Shown here: piece by piece, positions 10,439 to 18,939 of the stretch
How the letters are laid out: each line of letters begins with the position of its first letter
How positions within the stretch are numbered: the first letter of the stretch is position 1
NCBI GenBank assembly: GCA_050301235.1
Contig: JBNKZD010000233.1
Coordinates: 1-64,000, forward strand
Length of the DNA: 64,000 bases
Direction of reading: 5' to 3'
From: JAFGIN01 sp050301235
GTDB taxonomy: Bacteria; Fibrobacterota; Chitinivibrionia; Chitinivibrionales; Chitinispirillaceae
Notes under the pieces: generated by a model
What the model was told of the DNA's origin: nothing
Seen by the model: the letters and a program-made list of their open reading frames with translations, nothing else
The model's database searches: none
Program-made: the position numbers and the translations under genes

Positions 10439-10714
10439 ATGGCACATAAGAAGGGTGTTGGAAGTACCCGTAATGGACGCGACAGCAATCCCAAGATGCT
10501 TGGTGTGAAGCGTTTTGGTGGTCAGCTGATTAATGCCGGTACTATCATAGTTCGTCAGAGAGGTACCCAGGTTCATCCTGGAGAAAATGTTGGTATGGGA
10601 AAAGATCATACCCTCTTTGCGAAAGTTACCGGAATCATTCAGTTCTCATGGTTTTCCGGAAACCGCAAAAAAGTACATATTATTCCCGAGGTAGTAGAGA
10701 CCGCGCAGGAATAA
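10439..10714 (+). CDS. rpmA: 50S ribosomal protein L27
   Basis: Large-subunit protein of 91 residues near the peptidyl transferase centre. It begins MAHKKGVGSTRNGRDSN, so it starts directly at the conserved mature-type N-terminus without the cleaved extension seen in Firmicutes. RQRGTQVHPGENVGMGKDHTLFA follows the family consensus. AGGGAGAG lies just upstream of the ATG. A strong intrinsic terminator follows 31 bases after the stop, ending the operon. Confidence 0.98.
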   Translation: MAHKKGVGSTRNGRDSNPKMLGVKRFGGQLINAGTIIVRQRGTQVHPGENVGMGKDHTLFAKVTGIIQFSWFSGNRKKVHIIPEVVETAQE

Positions 10715-10745
10715 GTTTTTTTACTTGTTTGAGTATAGAGTTTTA

Positions 10746-10773
10746 AAGGCAGGTTTTTAACCTGCCTTTTTTC
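10746..10773 (+). terminator. Intrinsic terminator after rpmA
   Basis: AAAGGCAGGTT and AACCTGCCTTT form a near-perfect GC-containing stem with a short T-rich loop, followed by a run of six T. It lies 31 bases past the L27 stop and ends the rplU-rpmA transcript. Confidence 0.93.
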
Positions 10774-10781
10774 GTATAATG

Positions 10782-10834
10782 GGGCCGTTTGTCGAGCGGA
10801 GTCGAGACAAACTTGGGGTTTTGCAATTACCTCA
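10782..10834 (+). repeat. Dispersed intergenic repeat, family A, copy 1
   Basis: A 53-base unit containing TTTGTCGAGCGGAGTCGAGA (GACAAA closes a stem with TTTGTC) and ending TTTTGCAATTACCTCA. The same unit occurs inverted at 32053-32103 with one missing base and one end mismatch. The tail alone recurs at 32154-32171 and 39750-39766. It sits directly behind the rpmA terminator and has no coding potential. Confidence 0.85.
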
Positions 10835-10888
10835 TCCATATAGTTAAATACTGAATTCTTACATTATTTAGATTAAAAGATTTATTAT

Positions 10889-10941
10889 ATGGTTCGCCGA
10901 GCGAGAAGGTATGGGTCAGTAAGGTTATCGAGCCGCCGCAT
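10889..10941 (+). repeat. Dispersed intergenic repeat, family B, copy 1
   Basis: About 50 bases with core GCGAGAAGGTATGGGTCAGT, beginning ATGGTTCGC and ending GCCGCCGCA. The reverse complement is present at 54961-55013 with only a few substitutions and one indel. The two copies are 44 kb apart and both are intergenic. Confidence 0.85.
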
Positions 10942-11025
10942 TGTTATCAATCGTAATATCGGAAAACTATTCATGCATTTGATGTAGGAAAGATGCGATT
11001 ATCATTTTATGTCTTCCAATCGCTT

Positions 11026-11123
11026 AAATGTTCTCAATATAATTTTCTCAATCAAACACTGAAATTCCAATGTACCTGAAAAAATTATTACAAATACAAT
11101 CTGATCTCAAAAATGTTCTCAAT
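11026..11123 (+). promoter_or_regulatory. Repeated motif upstream of the TIGR02147 gene
   Basis: AAATGTTCTCAAT occurs exactly twice (11026-11038 and 11111-11123), with a partial third copy TTTTCTCAAT at 11043-11052. The cluster lies 60-155 bases before a putative regulator gene, so it may be that regulator's own operator. This is inference; AT-rich intergenic DNA can yield such repeats by chance. A further GTAACGTAACGTATAC lies at 11155-11170 close to the start codon. Confidence 0.4.
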
Positions 11124-11180
11124 CATATGCACCCCATTCGTTTGGAGTTATAGTGTAACGTAACGTATACTTAAATTATT

Positions 11181-12053
11181 ATGGAACCAAAATTACCATC
11201 CATTTATGATTATTCCGATTTCCGGAAGTTTTTAAATGATTATCAGCAGAAGCGGTATAAAACTGATAAACAGTTCAGTCGAGTGCAGATCTGTCGGAAA
11301 CTGGGTATTCCCAAGAGTAGGAGTTTCTTTTCGGATGTTATCAATGGAAAAAAAGTAACTGATACGTTTGTTGAACGTTTTATTGAAACATTTGAGCTTA
11401 AGCGAAGTGAAGCGCTTTATTTCAGAATACTTGTTAATTATGATCAGGCATCCAATGCCGATGAACGGAATGCATATTTTGAACAATTGATCGCAGCAAA
11501 CAGATCACCCCAAACAATTCTCAGTCCAGAAATATACGAGTATTTCGGGAAGTGGTATCACAGTGTAATCCGGGCACTGCTTGATGTGGTCGATGTGAGC
11601 AATAATTTTAGTGAGATTGCATCCATGCTGGTGCCAGCCATAACAGAGAACAAAGTTCGCAACTCTATCACCTTGATGAAAAAACTTGGACTTATTGCTT
11701 GTAACAAACATGGTATTTGTAAATCTATCAACAAGAACATTTCCACAGGTGCATTTGTTCAGGATGAACTTATCAAAAGCTATCAGCGCCAATGCCTGAA
11801 ACTTGCAGAGGATGCACTCAGTCGGAAACAGACGTATCCCCAGACGATGGTAACTAAAATGATAAGTGTTTCATTACCTGCATATAAAGCAATCGAGCAG
11901 CGGTTACAGCAGTTTTTACAGGAGGTCAGCACAATTGTTCATAATGATGATAAACCTGCGGATCGGGTTTATCATCTGGACATTCAGTTGTTTCCCGGAT
12001 GTATTGTTGGTAAAAAAGTTTCACCTGATGAAGAGGACAAAAATGAAGATTAG
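11181..12053 (+). CDS. TIGR02147-type putative regulator
   Basis: A 290-residue protein resembling the TIGR02147/DUF4423 family, which is expanded in Fibrobacter and usually viewed as HTH-like regulators. The N-terminus SIYDYSDFRKFLNDYQ and the following KLGIPKSRSFFSDVINGKK and TFELKRSEALYFRILVNY are family hallmarks. The middle and C-terminal parts include a winged-helix-like stretch (ENKVRNSITLMKKLGLIA) and YHLDIQLFPG near the end. No signal peptide or membrane segment is seen. There is no recognisable Shine-Dalgarno before the ATG. The next gene starts inside its last codons, so the regulator and the secreted proteins that follow are probably one operon. DNA binding is inferred from the family. 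Confidence 0.85.
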   Translation: MEPKLPSIYDYSDFRKFLNDYQQKRYKTDKQFSRVQICRKLGIPKSRSFFSDVINGKKVTDTFVERFIETFELKRSEALYFRILVNYDQASNADERNAYFEQLIAANRSPQTILSPEIYEYFGKWYHSVIRALLDVVDVSNNFSEIASMLVPAITENKVRNSITLMKKLGLIACNKHGICKSINKNISTGAFVQDELIKSYQRQCLKLAEDALSRKQTYPQTMVTKMISVSLPAYKAIEQRLQQFLQEVSTIVHNDDKPADRVYHLDIQLFPGCIVGKKVSPDEEDKNED

Positions 12054-12990
12054 CTGTACTTTGAAGCAAGGAGTTGTTTCTACATGGTTTTCAATGAGGA
12101 ATATATCCATACTGGCATTGATCTGTTGTGAAGTATTATTCAGTCGATGTACAAAACTTGCTGGAACCGAAACAGAAACACAGACTGGTACTGTCAGCGC
12201 CATCGTATTTAATGGATCAGACTCTACTTTGTTTGCCAACAAACTCGTTAATCTTCACACGGCAGAGAAATCTGACACACATACAACAATTGCATCATTT
12301 ACCAATAGTCAGGGGTATGTCATTCTCGATTCTGTTCCAGTGGGTAGATATTATCTTGAAATCGGTGACAGTTGTTCAGCTGTCCTGAAACCTTGTACCG
12401 TAAAAGTAGAAACAACATGGAATGATACACTTTACACAGTTCCGACAGGTATTATTACAGGGAATCTTTGCGTTCCTTTCATAGGAAATATATTCACTAT
12501 AGAAATCAGTTTGAATGAGATCAATCGTACAATAAAAATTGATTCATCCGGCTTCTTTTCAATACCATTTTTACCAGCATTTGATTACTATACATTCGCA
12601 ATCAAGTATGCATCTTCAACAAAGACATTCTCATTTCTGACCGACAGCAGCTTCCAGGTTAAAGCTGGTGATACCACGAGTCTTGGCAATATCGCATTGT
12701 TCACCGGTAATGCTCATATCTATGGCGTGAGCAGTGAATCCATGACAGGTGCGCATCATGCGACCCTTTCAATCACCGCATACAATTTACTTCCAATGCA
12801 TTCTTCAATGACTGTTACCGATACAAATAAAGTCTACTGTCCCTATGAAGGTATACCTGAAGGGCTCGATCGGATATTCACAGTTGATGTTTTTGATTCC
12901 ACTGGAATGTTGCTTTACACCGGGTCTGATACAACAGATATAACATCAGATAAAACAATTACCCTGTCAGTGTCGCTTGAAAGAAAATAA
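12043..12990 (+). CDS. Secreted or lipoprotein with carboxypeptidase-regulatory-like repeats
   Basis: About 315 residues. The ATG at 12043, preceded by GAGGAC, is chosen because an earlier in-frame ATG would put most of the N-terminus inside the regulator gene; it overlaps that gene by 11 bases. A hydrophobic segment ILALICCEVLFSRC follows, so the protein is exported. The Cys may be a lipobox, though Arg at -1 is unusual. After it come beta-sandwich modules like carboxypeptidase-regulatory domains, for example GYVILDSVPVGRYYLEIGD at about residue 90, a second module after TGIITGNL, and a third. Function is unknown. In Fibrobacter-like genomes TIGR02147 genes are often followed by envelope genes, which fits this pairing. 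Confidence 0.7.
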   Translation: MKISCTLKQGVVSTWFSMRNISILALICCEVLFSRCTKLAGTETETQTGTVSAIVFNGSDSTLFANKLVNLHTAEKSDTHTTIASFTNSQGYVILDSVPVGRYYLEIGDSCSAVLKPCTVKVETTWNDTLYTVPTGIITGNLCVPFIGNIFTIEISLNEINRTIKIDSSGFFSIPFLPAFDYYTFAIKYASSTKTFSFLTDSSFQVKAGDTTSLGNIALFTGNAHIYGVSSESMTGAHHATLSITAYNLLPMHSSMTVTDTNKVYCPYEGIPEGLDRIFTVDVFDSTGMLLYTGSDTTDITSDKTITLSVSLERK

Positions 12991-13002
12991 AAGGTAGTCG
13001 TA

Positions 13003-15747
13003 ATGATTAAGATAAGTAGTCTGATAATTATATCGCTCTATTTATTCAGTAGTGCTATTGACAATGAGGATGTGATTCTGGAGCTGGATAGTAGTTTTCA
13101 GGAGGATACAGCACAACTGGTACAATTACCTGAACAGTTGAATTCCATCGAAGCTGGATATCCTGTTGAGATCAGACGTGCAGGTATTGAAGGGGTGGTT
13201 CGTGTACGACTTCTGATTTCAGAATCGGGAGAGGTGGAACAATGCACAGTTATCGATTCGCTTCATCCGGTTCTCGATAGTAATTCATGTAAAGCATCAT
13301 ATCTGCTCCGATTCAAACCCGCCCTATCCAGTGAGGGTCCCGTTGCCGTAGAGCTTGATTATGAATATGTATACAGTTTGAAAAAGTATATTGAAAGTAT
13401 AAAACCCGGTCTATCAGTCAGCGGTGTATTAATCGAAAAGGGAACCCGTACTGTGGTTTCTGATGCAACAGTTGCTCTTCGGTTACGAAATCCAGAATCA
13501 GATACTACTATCACAATTCCAATCAACAGGTATCTACAACAAATAGCTTTATTTGGTAAACAGCACTGCGAGAATGGTGATCTTATAACTACAAGTGATT
13601 CATCAGGCAGGTTCTCCTTCTATTCACTGCCAGCCTGCAGCGTTCAAATCTCGATTTTTAGTAACGGGCATGTACCGTTTACAAGAAGTGAAAATGCTCA
13701 TAAAGACAGCGTTCTTGAATTAAAATACTATTTAAGCCCCAATGATGGCAGCAAATATGAGATTACTACCTATGGCACAACTGAAAAGAGAGAGGTTGTC
13801 AGTCATACGATTAAAAAATCTGAAGTAAATGGCATTGCAGGTGTTGCCGGCGATATGGTGAAAGTGGTGCAAACATTGCCTGGTGTTGCGCGTCCAAATT
13901 TTATTGATGGAGAGATGTGTTTTCGAGGCTCCGATACCCATGACTCTGAAATTCTCTTAGAAGGCCTGGAATATTTCATACCTTTTCATATGGGTACCTA
14001 TAAATCCTCTTATAATTCTGATGCTATCGAATCTGTTGAATTCTTACCCGGTGGATTCAGTGTTCGCTATGGAAATTCAGTTGGTGGTATTATGAATTTA
14101 AAAGGTCGTAGTGGGCGAAGTGATCGATTGGGCGGCAGTATCGATTGCAATGTGGTTGATGGTACAATCTTTATTGAAGGTCCGATCTCAAAAAAGATCT
14201 CATTTCTCAGTTCACTGCGCACAAGTTACCTTCATAAGATATTTGATATCGTTTACAAAAACATTGATCTGAATCTTCCGTATTATCTGTCACCAAAATA
14301 TCGTGATGCACTGCTGCGACTGGATTTTGACCCGAATAAGAACAATCACATTTTTTTTACTGCGGGTGCATTTAAAGGTGGGGTTGATTTTGTTTACCCC
14401 TCAGCAAGAGGCGGGCATGCAACCATTGAAACTGCATCTAATGAACTTGATGGAGACTGGAAATGGACCACAATGATTACCGGATGGGATTTGAAAATCA
14501 ATAACAAATTAAAAAATGAATTTCGAATTAACAATATAGTAGAAGGGGACAATTTTAGCGGTTTTGGGCTCTACAAGTGGAAAGATAGTGAAAAAGGCTC
14601 TAATTTCAGTAATGAACTTCAGTGGTTAATGAATAATAACATTTCAACAAGTCTGGGAATTACTGGAGCAGCATATTCCTGGGATGGTAAAGTACTGGTT
14701 CCGGATCTGTACAATAATGTATTGGCAAATTATACTCCGGATAATTACAAGTTATTTGGAGGCGCTGTTTACCTGTTATCCGACATAACCATTGGTACTA
14801 ATCTGAAACTGAGTCCAGGATTACGATACGACAATTGGGGCATTAAAAATCATCATGGATCGATGATACCTGAGTTCTGGAACTATTCATTCAAAAACAC
14901 AACCCGTTTTTCAGGTGATCCATCATTCCGTATGAATGTACATTACTCGTTAAACGATAGCCATCTTCTGAAAGCAGCAATCGGCAACTATTCACAATAT
15001 CCGCAACCCTGGTTTGCAAACAGTGAAGAGTTCGGAAATCCTGAATTAACCACGACAAAGGCAAGTCATTATGTTGCAGGATACGAATGGCAGATGCTGG
15101 ATTTTCTGAATATCGATTGTCAGATCTATTATAACAGGCAGTGGGATAAGACCAGGGAAACGACATTACAGGAGCAGAATGAAGGTTTACCAATGTTTAC
15201 CGATGATGGAAAAGCTAAAATTTACGGTTTTGAACTGCTGCTTCGCTGTAATAGAGTAAAACGGTTTTCCGGGTGGTTATCATACACATTGTCTAAAAGT
15301 CAAAGATTCGATTATACACTGAACAGATACATCTTGTTTGAAAAAGATCAGACCCACAATATCACTGCAGTCGCAACCTGGTATCTGAGAAATGGAATTG
15401 AGTGTGGAACACGGATACAATATACCACGGGTAATCCCGCGACGCCGGTTATTGGTTCTAAATATGATGAAATCAATATGCAGTATCAGAAAATGTTGGG
15501 ATCAAAAAATTCAATTCGTCAGCCCTCATCATTCCAGATCCATCTTCGCTGTGAAAAACAATTTACAATGAAAACATGGATACTTTCAACCTACCTTGAT
15601 GTTTTTAATGCATCATATCCGCTATATCAAAGTCCGCAGGATTATATGTATAATTACGATCCATATAACTACTCCACAAAAATGGAAGATAAAACTCAGA
15701 TTAATGAATTGATTATCCCTTCACTGGGTATTAAAGCAGAATTTTAA
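13003..15747 (+). CDS. TonB-dependent-receptor-like outer membrane protein with N-terminal TonB C-domain
   Basis: A 914-residue exported protein. After a signal peptide (about 1-18), residues about 50-125 look like a TonB C-terminal domain: EIRRAGIEGVVRVRLLISES, VEQCTVIDS and a closing FKPAL. Next is a carboxypeptidase-regulatory-like domain (about 138-245). A plug-like domain follows with VVQTLPGVARP, FRGSDTHDSEILLEGL and SVEFLPGGFSVRYGNSVGG. The remaining roughly 500 residues alternate in short beta strands and end in Phe, as outer membrane barrels do. Joining a TonB-type domain, normally the periplasmic energiser, to a receptor in one chain is unusual. It is co-directional, with 12 bases to the gene before and 11 to the gene after. 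Substrate is unknown. Confidence 0.85.
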   Translation: MIKISSLIIISLYLFSSAIDNEDVILELDSSFQEDTAQLVQLPEQLNSIEAGYPVEIRRAGIEGVVRVRLLISESGEVEQCTVIDSLHPVLDSNSCKASYLLRFKPALSSEGPVAVELDYEYVYSLKKYIESIKPGLSVSGVLIEKGTRTVVSDATVALRLRNPESDTTITIPINRYLQQIALFGKQHCENGDLITTSDSSGRFSFYSLPACSVQISIFSNGHVPFTRSENAHKDSVLELKYYLSPNDGSKYEITTYGTTEKREVVSHTIKKSEVNGIAGVAGDMVKVVQTLPGVARPNFIDGEMCFRGSDTHDSEILLEGLEYFIPFHMGTYKSSYNSDAIESVEFLPGGFSVRYGNSVGGIMNLKGRSGRSDRLGGSIDCNVVDGTIFIEGPISKKISFLSSLRTSYLHKIFDIVYKNIDLNLPYYLSPKYRDALLRLDFDPNKNNHIFFTAGAFKGGVDFVYPSARGGHATIETASNELDGDWKWTTMITGWDLKINNKLKNEFRINNIVEGDNFSGFGLYKWKDSEKGSNFSNELQWLMNNNISTSLGITGAAYSWDGKVLVPDLYNNVLANYTPDNYKLFGGAVYLLSDITIGTNLKLSPGLRYDNWGIKNHHGSMIPEFWNYSFKNTTRFSGDPSFRMNVHYSLNDSHLLKAAIGNYSQYPQPWFANSEEFGNPELTTTKASHYVAGYEWQMLDFLNIDCQIYYNRQWDKTRETTLQEQNEGLPMFTDDGKAKIYGFELLLRCNRVKRFSGWLSYTLSKSQRFDYTLNRYILFEKDQTHNITAVATWYLRNGIECGTRIQYTTGNPATPVIGSKYDEINMQYQKMLGSKNSIRQPSSFQIHLRCEKQFTMKTWILSTYLDVFNASYPLYQSPQDYMYNYDPYNYSTKMEDKTQINELIIPSLGIKAEF

Positions 15748-15758
15748 AGGTACGACAG

Positions 15759-16994
15759 ATGAAAAAATATATATTGTATCTCATTTTTCCAACTGCAACA
15801 TTGTTGATTATTCTTTCATGCAGCAGTTTCCCAACATCGTTTGAGCAAATTGATAATAGTAAAATTAGGGTTCTTGATTTTAAATATCAAAACAGATCAG
15901 ATACGACCCTGGTTGAAGCTGCTCCCGGTGACAGCATGCGTTTAACTGCTTTTTTTGCCGGTCCCCGAATTGAAACTATCCACTGGGAAATTGCTTATAC
16001 AATTGCAGGTACAAAATCAACCTGGATTCCTTCAGTAGGAGGTGAGAACATATTCAACGATATTCATCTTCTGGAGTATCATCCTGTTGAGAATGCAAAC
16101 GAATCACATTCTGATGCAACACAGAGTGTATGTCTTGATTTCAAAATCCCTGATTCTATTTTGTATCATAATACATCTATACCCGACACTGCATTTTCAT
16201 CATTGGGACTTACAAAGAGTCAGGGTTTGACAATCATCGATTCTTTAACTGGCACATCCTATTTAAAATGGCTGAAATTATTTTACCGCGATACTTCAAA
16301 TGGTGAAAGTACAAGACAACTGATCGCTGTGGCGCAGGAGTTAACCGCAGATGTTGGCATTCGTGCGATTGTTAACAATGTGTACATTGTGGAAAGTTCA
16401 GTTACGGTACGATATAACCGTCACTTTGAAAAATTCGTACCTGGCATATTCTCTAACCATAATCCCCGGATTCGCTGGGCAGGAATAATCAAAAGTCCGG
16501 GAAAAGAAAAAACATCATTGAATGTTGCTGCTATTTCTTCAAAGGATACCCTATACCTTCTTTATGCACAGGAAAATGTTGAATTTCCAGGAACTATAGT
16601 AATAAACGATACCATCGGCATTGATAATAATTTCACCTATTTCGCAGTAGTTGACAGCGGATTGTGTTGGAACAATGATTTGCGTGATTCTGCAACTGCA
16701 TTTCACAGTTCCGGTACTTTTTTTAAAGATCGTGAGACTTGGTATGCCCAATGGTATTGTGAACACGACTCAATAGAAACCGCAGGAATTTCTTCGGAAA
16801 ACTATGCAAAAATTCCAGCAGAACGGGTTATGGGGATGGCGATTGGTAATCCAATTACACCTTTTTATCCTCCTTCAGACCACAGAATCACATGCGCAAC
16901 ATTGTGGGTTACAGTGTTTGACAATTTCATTGGGGAGCGGTTACGTCCACGTGGGTCAGACCTGATTGAGATGCCGGTGTTCTTTATATATTGA
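15759..16994 (+). CDS. Lipoprotein of unknown function
   Basis: A 411-residue protein I do not recognise. The N-terminus MKKYILYLIFPTATLLIILS is a signal peptide followed by a lipobox (IILSC), so it should be a lipoprotein. The rest is Ser/Thr-rich and beta-rich with no enzyme motif that I can see. It starts 11 bases after the TonB-receptor-like gene and lies in the same cassette as the regulator, so it may be a surface or periplasmic partner of that outer membrane protein. Confidence 0.75.
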   Translation: MKKYILYLIFPTATLLIILSCSSFPTSFEQIDNSKIRVLDFKYQNRSDTTLVEAAPGDSMRLTAFFAGPRIETIHWEIAYTIAGTKSTWIPSVGGENIFNDIHLLEYHPVENANESHSDATQSVCLDFKIPDSILYHNTSIPDTAFSSLGLTKSQGLTIIDSLTGTSYLKWLKLFYRDTSNGESTRQLIAVAQELTADVGIRAIVNNVYIVESSVTVRYNRHFEKFVPGIFSNHNPRIRWAGIIKSPGKEKTSLNVAAISSKDTLYLLYAQENVEFPGTIVINDTIGIDNNFTYFAVVDSGLCWNNDLRDSATAFHSSGTFFKDRETWYAQWYCEHDSIETAGISSENYAKIPAERVMGMAIGNPITPFYPPSDHRITCATLWVTVFDNFIGERLRPRGSDLIEMPVFFIY

Positions 16995-17046
16995 TGTTTA
17001 TAATAATGTAAATGAGAGATCAAAAACTTAACCCTGTAGGTAGGAT

Positions 17047-17547
17047 ATGATTATTAACAGAGTGGTAGCACGGTATGAAGATCAAAATATGATAGGTATG
17101 CCCGATATCACGCTTGTTTATCGTACACTTACTCAAAATGTTTTTGTTCCTGATAATGTATCACTCGGTTATTATCATGATTGGTGGGGACGTCATTCTG
17201 ATTATTCTGTCACACATTATGGAAGACTAAAACTGAAAAGGATTGAGAGTCGTATACGTTACGATTTAATTAATCTCAAACTGCTCGTGCCATACTGGGC
17301 GGCTGGAATAGGTTATTCCTGGGGTTTAGAGATAGAAGAAGCTCAAGGGAGAAATGAATATAACATTAAATCCCCTGTTCTACGTGGATATATAGGAAGT
17401 GAATTAAATTTATTTGATTTTTGCTACGCAGACTTTAAAATCGGTTATGAAATGATTGGGCCATATTTTTTTCTTAATCATAAAGAGTATTTCCCATACG
17501 TACATAATTTTGTAGTGAGTTTTTCTGTTGGTACCATTATTTTTTAA
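17047..17547 (+). CDS. Possible 5'-truncated outer membrane beta-barrel fragment
   Basis: A 166-residue ORF of alternating aromatic and polar residues (LGYYHDWWGR, GRLKLKRIESRIRYDL, AAGIGYSWGLEIEE) ending FVVSFSVGTIIF, which resembles the strands and terminal Phe of an outer membrane barrel. There is no signal peptide, and an in-frame stop lies one codon before the GAT that precedes the ATG, so no extension is possible. It is probably the 3' remnant of a larger gene, or a short family member. TAGG lies close upstream of the ATG. It follows the lipoprotein gene by about 50 bases and is the last gene before the radical-SAM operon. Confidence 0.5.
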   Translation: MIINRVVARYEDQNMIGMPDITLVYRTLTQNVFVPDNVSLGYYHDWWGRHSDYSVTHYGRLKLKRIESRIRYDLINLKLLVPYWAAGIGYSWGLEIEEAQGRNEYNIKSPVLRGYIGSELNLFDFCYADFKIGYEMIGPYFFLNHKEYFPYVHNFVVSFSVGTIIF

Positions 17548-17781
17548 CCAGACTCGCCGTTTTTGAAAACCTGATGAAACAAATGGTTCCAAAATATTTA
17601 TGAAAATGCAGCTAAACTTTGTTTATCTAAATTTAAAAATGTGTTATTCTGGTAATTCATTATTATATTTTTTCTCTGAATGTGAGGGCTAATTATGAAG
17701 CGTTAAAATTCCCTTGCGCTTGTTGAGTTATGTCTGAATGAGCAGCGACAAGTGCATTGTTGCCAAATAAAGGATGAATGC

Positions 17782-18939
17782 ATGAGCGAAAATTTTATCA
17801 TTGAAAATTCTGTTAAATCAGGTATCGAAAACATTCTAGAAAAACATAAGGATCCGTTTTACCTCTACAATGCGCCTGTAATCCGGGATACATGCAGGAA
17901 GTTTAAAACTATTCCATATCCTGAGCTGGAAATACATTTTGCTTCAATGGCAAATGATAACCCTGAATTTCTTAAAATTATCGAAAACGAGTCCATCAAC
18001 ATCTTTGTAAATTCTCCGATGCACCTGTCATGTGCTCAGAATGCCGGGTTTGCTGGCAAAAGAATAATATATACTGCATCTGCAATGACTGAAGAGTGTA
18101 TGAGAAGAGTGCATGCATGTGGAGCGCTGGTTAATCACGATTCACTGCTGCAGGTTGCAACATGGCGAAAACTATTTCCTGAGGCGCCTTTTGGAGTACG
18201 GTGTAACATTGGTGCTTTAATTGAACCGCGCAAAACAAGAGGCGGCTATTTTCTTGGAAAAGAGAGCAGGCTTGGGATCTCACTTGAGGATCTGACAACA
18301 TTATATGGCAATAATGACATTACAGGTGTACATGTATATGTTGGTACCGATATTTATGATATTCACTATTTCAGGGAGTGTTATGAAGCACTATGTTCAA
18401 TAGCTCTGAATTTTCCATCATTGGAATATGTCGATTTTGGTGGTGGATTCGGGTCGGATTCTAATACAGGCGATAATTTTAATTTCAAGACCTATGGAGA
18501 GATGCTCTGTGATGTAATGGAGGCACTGAACAGTAAGGTCGGTCGTCGTCTAAAATGTATACTTGAGCCCGGCAGAATAATCGGGGCACAGTCAGGTTAT
18601 TTTGTCTGCAGGGTTATTGATGTCAAATCTAACGGTGCAGAACAACTTGCCGGTGTTAATGCGTCTGCTGTACAGTTCCCACGGCCACTGTTTTATCCTG
18701 AAACCGCGTTTCATCCCGTTACCGTATTAGATGACAGTCGATCAGATAAAACCCAGTTAACAAGCAGGATATACGGATGTTCTACATACTCAAGGGATTT
18801 CCTTTCGGGAAAAGAGATGCTTCCGCAATTGTGTATCGGAGACATCATAGTGTTAGGTGATGCCGGAGCCTACTGTGCATCGTCTCATACTCAGTTTCTA
18901 GGTTTCCCTAAAGCAAAAGAGTTTTTTCATGGAAATTAA
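17782..18939 (+). CDS. Alanine-racemase-fold decarboxylase homologue lacking the PLP lysine
   Basis: About 385 residues in the ornithine/diaminopimelate/carboxynorspermidine decarboxylase family (fold type III). Landmarks are PFYLYNAPVIRDTC, EYVDFGGGFGSD, a CILEPGR phosphate-binding loop (Glu near 262), GCSTYSRDF (near 333) and GDAGAYCASSHTQF (near 360). The lysine that binds PLP in the usual YAxKAN motif is replaced: the sequence reads HFASMANDNP with Met near residue 56. The catalytic Cys of the family motif also appears to be Thr (near 335). Most likely it is not a conventional PLP decarboxylase. ATG 17782 is chosen for its AAGGA about 8 bases upstream over GTG 17752. It opens a seven-gene operon, overlapping the next gene by 11 bases. 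Confidence 0.85.
   Translation: MSENFIIENSVKSGIENILEKHKDPFYLYNAPVIRDTCRKFKTIPYPELEIHFASMANDNPEFLKIIENESINIFVNSPMHLSCAQNAGFAGKRIIYTASAMTEECMRRVHACGALVNHDSLLQVATWRKLFPEAPFGVRCNIGALIEPRKTRGGYFLGKESRLGISLEDLTTLYGNNDITGVHVYVGTDIYDIHYFRECYEALCSIALNFPSLEYVDFGGGFGSDSNTGDNFNFKTYGEMLCDVMEALNSKVGRRLKCILEPGRIIGAQSGYFVCRVIDVKSNGAEQLAGVNASAVQFPRPLFYPETAFHPVTVLDDSRSDKTQLTSRIYGCSTYSRDFLSGKEMLPQLCIGDIIVLGDAGAYCASSHTQFLGFPKAKEFFHGN

Noticed and set aside
11866..12042. N-terminal extension of the secreted protein into the regulator gene
   Set aside because: The 59 extra residues have no signal peptide and lie wholly inside the regulator; the ATG at 12043 has a Shine-Dalgarno and leads to a hydrophobic signal segment.
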